A stretch of 64,000 bases of DNA, from the NCBI RefSeq assembly GCF_022695515.1, contig NZ_JALDPT010000002.1:182855-246854 (forward strand). Direction: 5' to 3'. Origin of the DNA: Phenylobacterium aquaticum (GTDB lineage Bacteria; Pseudomonadota; Alphaproteobacteria; Caulobacterales; Caulobacteraceae). Shown piece after piece: positions 62,197 to 64,000 of this stretch (within the stretch, counting starts at the first letter, position 1; each line of letters opens with the position of its first letter). Below the pieces are notes generated by a model that worked only from the letters and a program-made list of their open reading frames with translations, made no database searches and was not told the DNA's origin. Position numbers and translations under genes: made by a program.

Positions 62197-62814
62197 ATGT
62201 CGCACTTCAGCCGCCGTTTCCTCGCCGTCGCCATGCTGGGCGCCCTGGCGCTCGCCGGGTGCTCCAAGGGCGCCTCGACCAACGCCGACGACATGACCAT
62301 GGGCGACCCCAAGGCCAAGGTCGAGATGGTGGAATACGCCTCGGCCAGCTGCAGCCACTGCGCCCGGTTCAACAATGAGGTCTTCCCGGCCTTCAAGGCC
62401 AAGTACATCGACACCGGCAAGGTCCACTACACGCTCAAGGAATTCCTCACCCCGCCGCAGGAGCTGGCCGCCGCCGGCTTCCTGACCGCCCGCTGCGCCG
62501 GCAAGGACAAGTACTTCTCGGTGCTGGACGCCATCTTCAAGGCCCAGAACGAGATGTTCCAGACCGGCGACATGCGCGGCGTCCTGCTGCGGATCGCCCA
62601 GTCGTCGGGCATGACCGAGCAGCAGTTCAACGCCTGCATCACCGACGAGGCGGCGCTCAAGGCGCTCAACGCCCGCGTCGAGAAGGCCGCCAAGGACGCC
62701 AAGATCACCGGCACCCCCACCTTCTTCATCAACGGCAAGCAGGTCGCCTCCGGCGAAGTCAGCCTGGAGCAGCTCGACACCGCCGTCGCCGCCGCCAACG
62801 CCGCGGCCAAGTAA
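62197..62814 (+). CDS. DsbA-family thioredoxin-fold lipoprotein
   Basis: 205 residues from ATG 62197. The signal peptide ends in the lipobox LALAGC (Cys22). The redox motif CSHC lies at residues 52-55 after [10 protein letters not shown], and the cis-Pro loop is [12 protein letters not shown]. It belongs to the DsbA/BdbD-like thiol oxidases anchored to a membrane and acting in the periplasm. The ribosome-binding site CAGAGG lies before ATG 62197. smc follows 18 bases after the stop. Confidence 0.93.
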   Translation: MSHFSRRFLAVAMLGALALAGCSKGASTNADDMTMGDPKAKVEMVEYASASCSHCARFNNEVFPAFKAKYIDTGKVHYTLKEFLTPPQELAAAGFLTARCAGKDKYFSVLDAIFKAQNEMFQTGDMRGVLLRIAQSSGMTEQQFNACITDEAALKALNARVEKAAKDAKITGTPTFFINGKQVASGEVSLEQLDTAVAAANAAAK

Positions 62815-62832
62815 GAAGGGTTCCGCCCGACC

Positions 62833-64000
62833 GTGCACTTCCAGCGGCTGCGCCTTTCCGGGTTCAAGTCCTTCGTCGATGCGACCGAGTTCCGCATCGA
62901 GCCCGGAGTCACGGGCATTGTCGGACCGAACGGCTGCGGCAAGTCGAACCTGCTGGAGGCGCTCCGCTGGGTGATGGGCGCCAATTCCGCCAAGGCCATG
63001 CGGGCCGGCGGCATGGACGACGTGATCTTCGCGGGCTCTGGCGGCAGGGCCTCGCGCAACCACGCCGAGGTCACGCTGACCATCGACAACGCCGACCGGC
63101 GCGCGCGGCCGCCTTCAACGACCATCCGGTCCTGGAGGTGGTCCGCCGCATCGATCGCGGCGAGGGCTCGACCTATAAGGTCAATGGCCGCGAGGTCCGG
63201 GCCCGCGACGTCCAGCTGCTGTTCGCCGACGCCTCCACCGGTTCCAACTCGCCGGCCCTGGTGCGCCAGGGCCAGATCTCCGAGCTGATCGCCGCCAAGC
63301 CCCAGAACCGGCGGATGATCCTGGAAGAGGCGGCCGGGGTTTCCGGCCTGCACTCCCGTCGCCACGAAGCCGAGCTCCGCCTGCGGGCGGCGGAGACCAA
63401 CCTCACCCGCCTGGACGACGTGACCCGCGAGCTGGAGACGGCGCTCAACCGCCTGCGCCGCGACGCCCGCCAGGCCGAGCGCTACAAGAAGCTGTCGGCC
63501 GAGATCCGCGCCCTGCAGGGCGCCGTGCTCTACGCCCGCTGGAGCGAGGCCCGCGACGCCGCGACCCGGCTGCAGAGCGAGCTCCAGGACGCCGCCCGCG
63601 CGGTGGAGGAGACGGCCCGCGAGGCCGCGGCCGCCACCACCCGCGCCGCCGCCGCCGAGGAGCAGATCAAGCCCCTGCGCGAGGCCGAGACCATCGCCGC
63701 CGCCGTGCTGCACCGCCTGGCCATCGACAAGGACCGCCTGGAGCGGGAGGGCGAGGCCCTGGCCGCCGAGGTCGAGCGCCTGGTCGCCGATGTCGGCCGC
63801 ATCGACACCGACCGCGCCCGCGAGACCCAGATCGTCGAGGACGCCGAGGTCGCGCTGAAGCGCATGGCCGAGGACATCGAGGCCCTGGAGGCCGCCATCG
63901 CCGCCGCCCCGGAGCGCGGACCGGAACTGGCCGAGGCCGCCAAGGCCGCCGAGGCCGCGCGCATGGAGGCCGACGCCGCCGTCGAGGCCCTGGCCGGACC
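62833..64000 (+). CDS. smc: Chromosome partition protein SMC (3' part outside window), interrupted by one missing base
   Basis: GTG start at 62833. It begins [20 protein letters not shown], and the Walker A motif is [18 protein letters not shown] (residues 30-47). The frame shifts in GCGCGCGCG at 63099-63107; after it the other frame continues [40 protein letters not shown] and a long coiled coil to base 64000. Restoring one base rejoins DNADRRA to AFNDHP. SMC condenses and segregates the chromosome and is important or essential, so a sequence error is likelier than loss. Confidence 0.92.

Overview
The window is a very GC-rich, densely packed alphaproteobacterial chromosome segment, most likely from the Caulobacterales (Caulobacter or Phenylobacterium-like). 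The main evidence is a full-length CcrM-type GANTC adenine methyltransferase with two GANTC sites in its leader, close to mutY, a DUF721 gene, a DsbA-like lipoprotein gene and smc. Other support comes from the fused gene neighbourhoods, the Caulobacter-like -35 and -10 elements, and REP-like elements of the kind seen in this group. The genus is an inference. I found no tRNA, rRNA, CRISPR array, insertion sequence or prophage.

Layout. 1-8.5 kb is housekeeping: lgt (5' end cut), a MidA-type methyltransferase, pgeF, prs, a lipoprotein, rplY with a structured leader, pth, a TPR membrane protein and ychF. 8.6-11.8 kb holds two tandem dienelactone hydrolases, an aspartyl-protease-like protein and a CPBP protease. 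11.9-16.8 kb has the cytochrome bc1 operon (petABC) facing trmL-hemF-GNAT. 16.8-22.7 kb holds a diheme cytochrome c, a glutamine amidotransferase, cca with its neighbours, and small conserved proteins. 22.8-30 kb has an MFS exporter, two SDR enzymes, acetyltransferases, an enoyl-CoA hydratase and an MBL hydrolase. 30.1-31.4 kb is a secreted protein with five four-cysteine repeats. 31.6-39.1 kb is an acyl/aryl-CoA metabolism block: a TPP enzyme, two adenylating ligases (one feruloyl-CoA-synthase-like), LysR, a DODA-type dioxygenase and YceI.

39.3-47.2 kb is the most unusual part. Three adjacent genes encode five TPR-glycosyltransferase modules, and three of these are fused in one 1,499-residue protein. 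47.3-53.4 kb has an ECF sigma factor with two YCII/DGPF proteins, a dihydroorotase, a GT9 glycosyltransferase, a YgfZ-like protein and lepB. 53.6-64 kb has an RHH-TM-EF-hand protein, a dehalogenase-like hydrolase, tag, rnhB, a DUF2332 protein, ccrM, MFS, mutY, DUF721, a DsbA-like lipoprotein and the start of smc.

Sequence quality. Seven genes are broken by eight single-base losses: a lipoprotein, a GATase, cca, an MBL hydrolase, an acyl-CoA ligase (twice), a DUF2332 protein and smc. All eight read as one missing base and all lie at or beside a GCGC tetranucleotide. Because cca and smc are normally indispensable, I read these as systematic sequencing or assembly errors rather than gene decay. 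I annotate them as interrupted coding regions.
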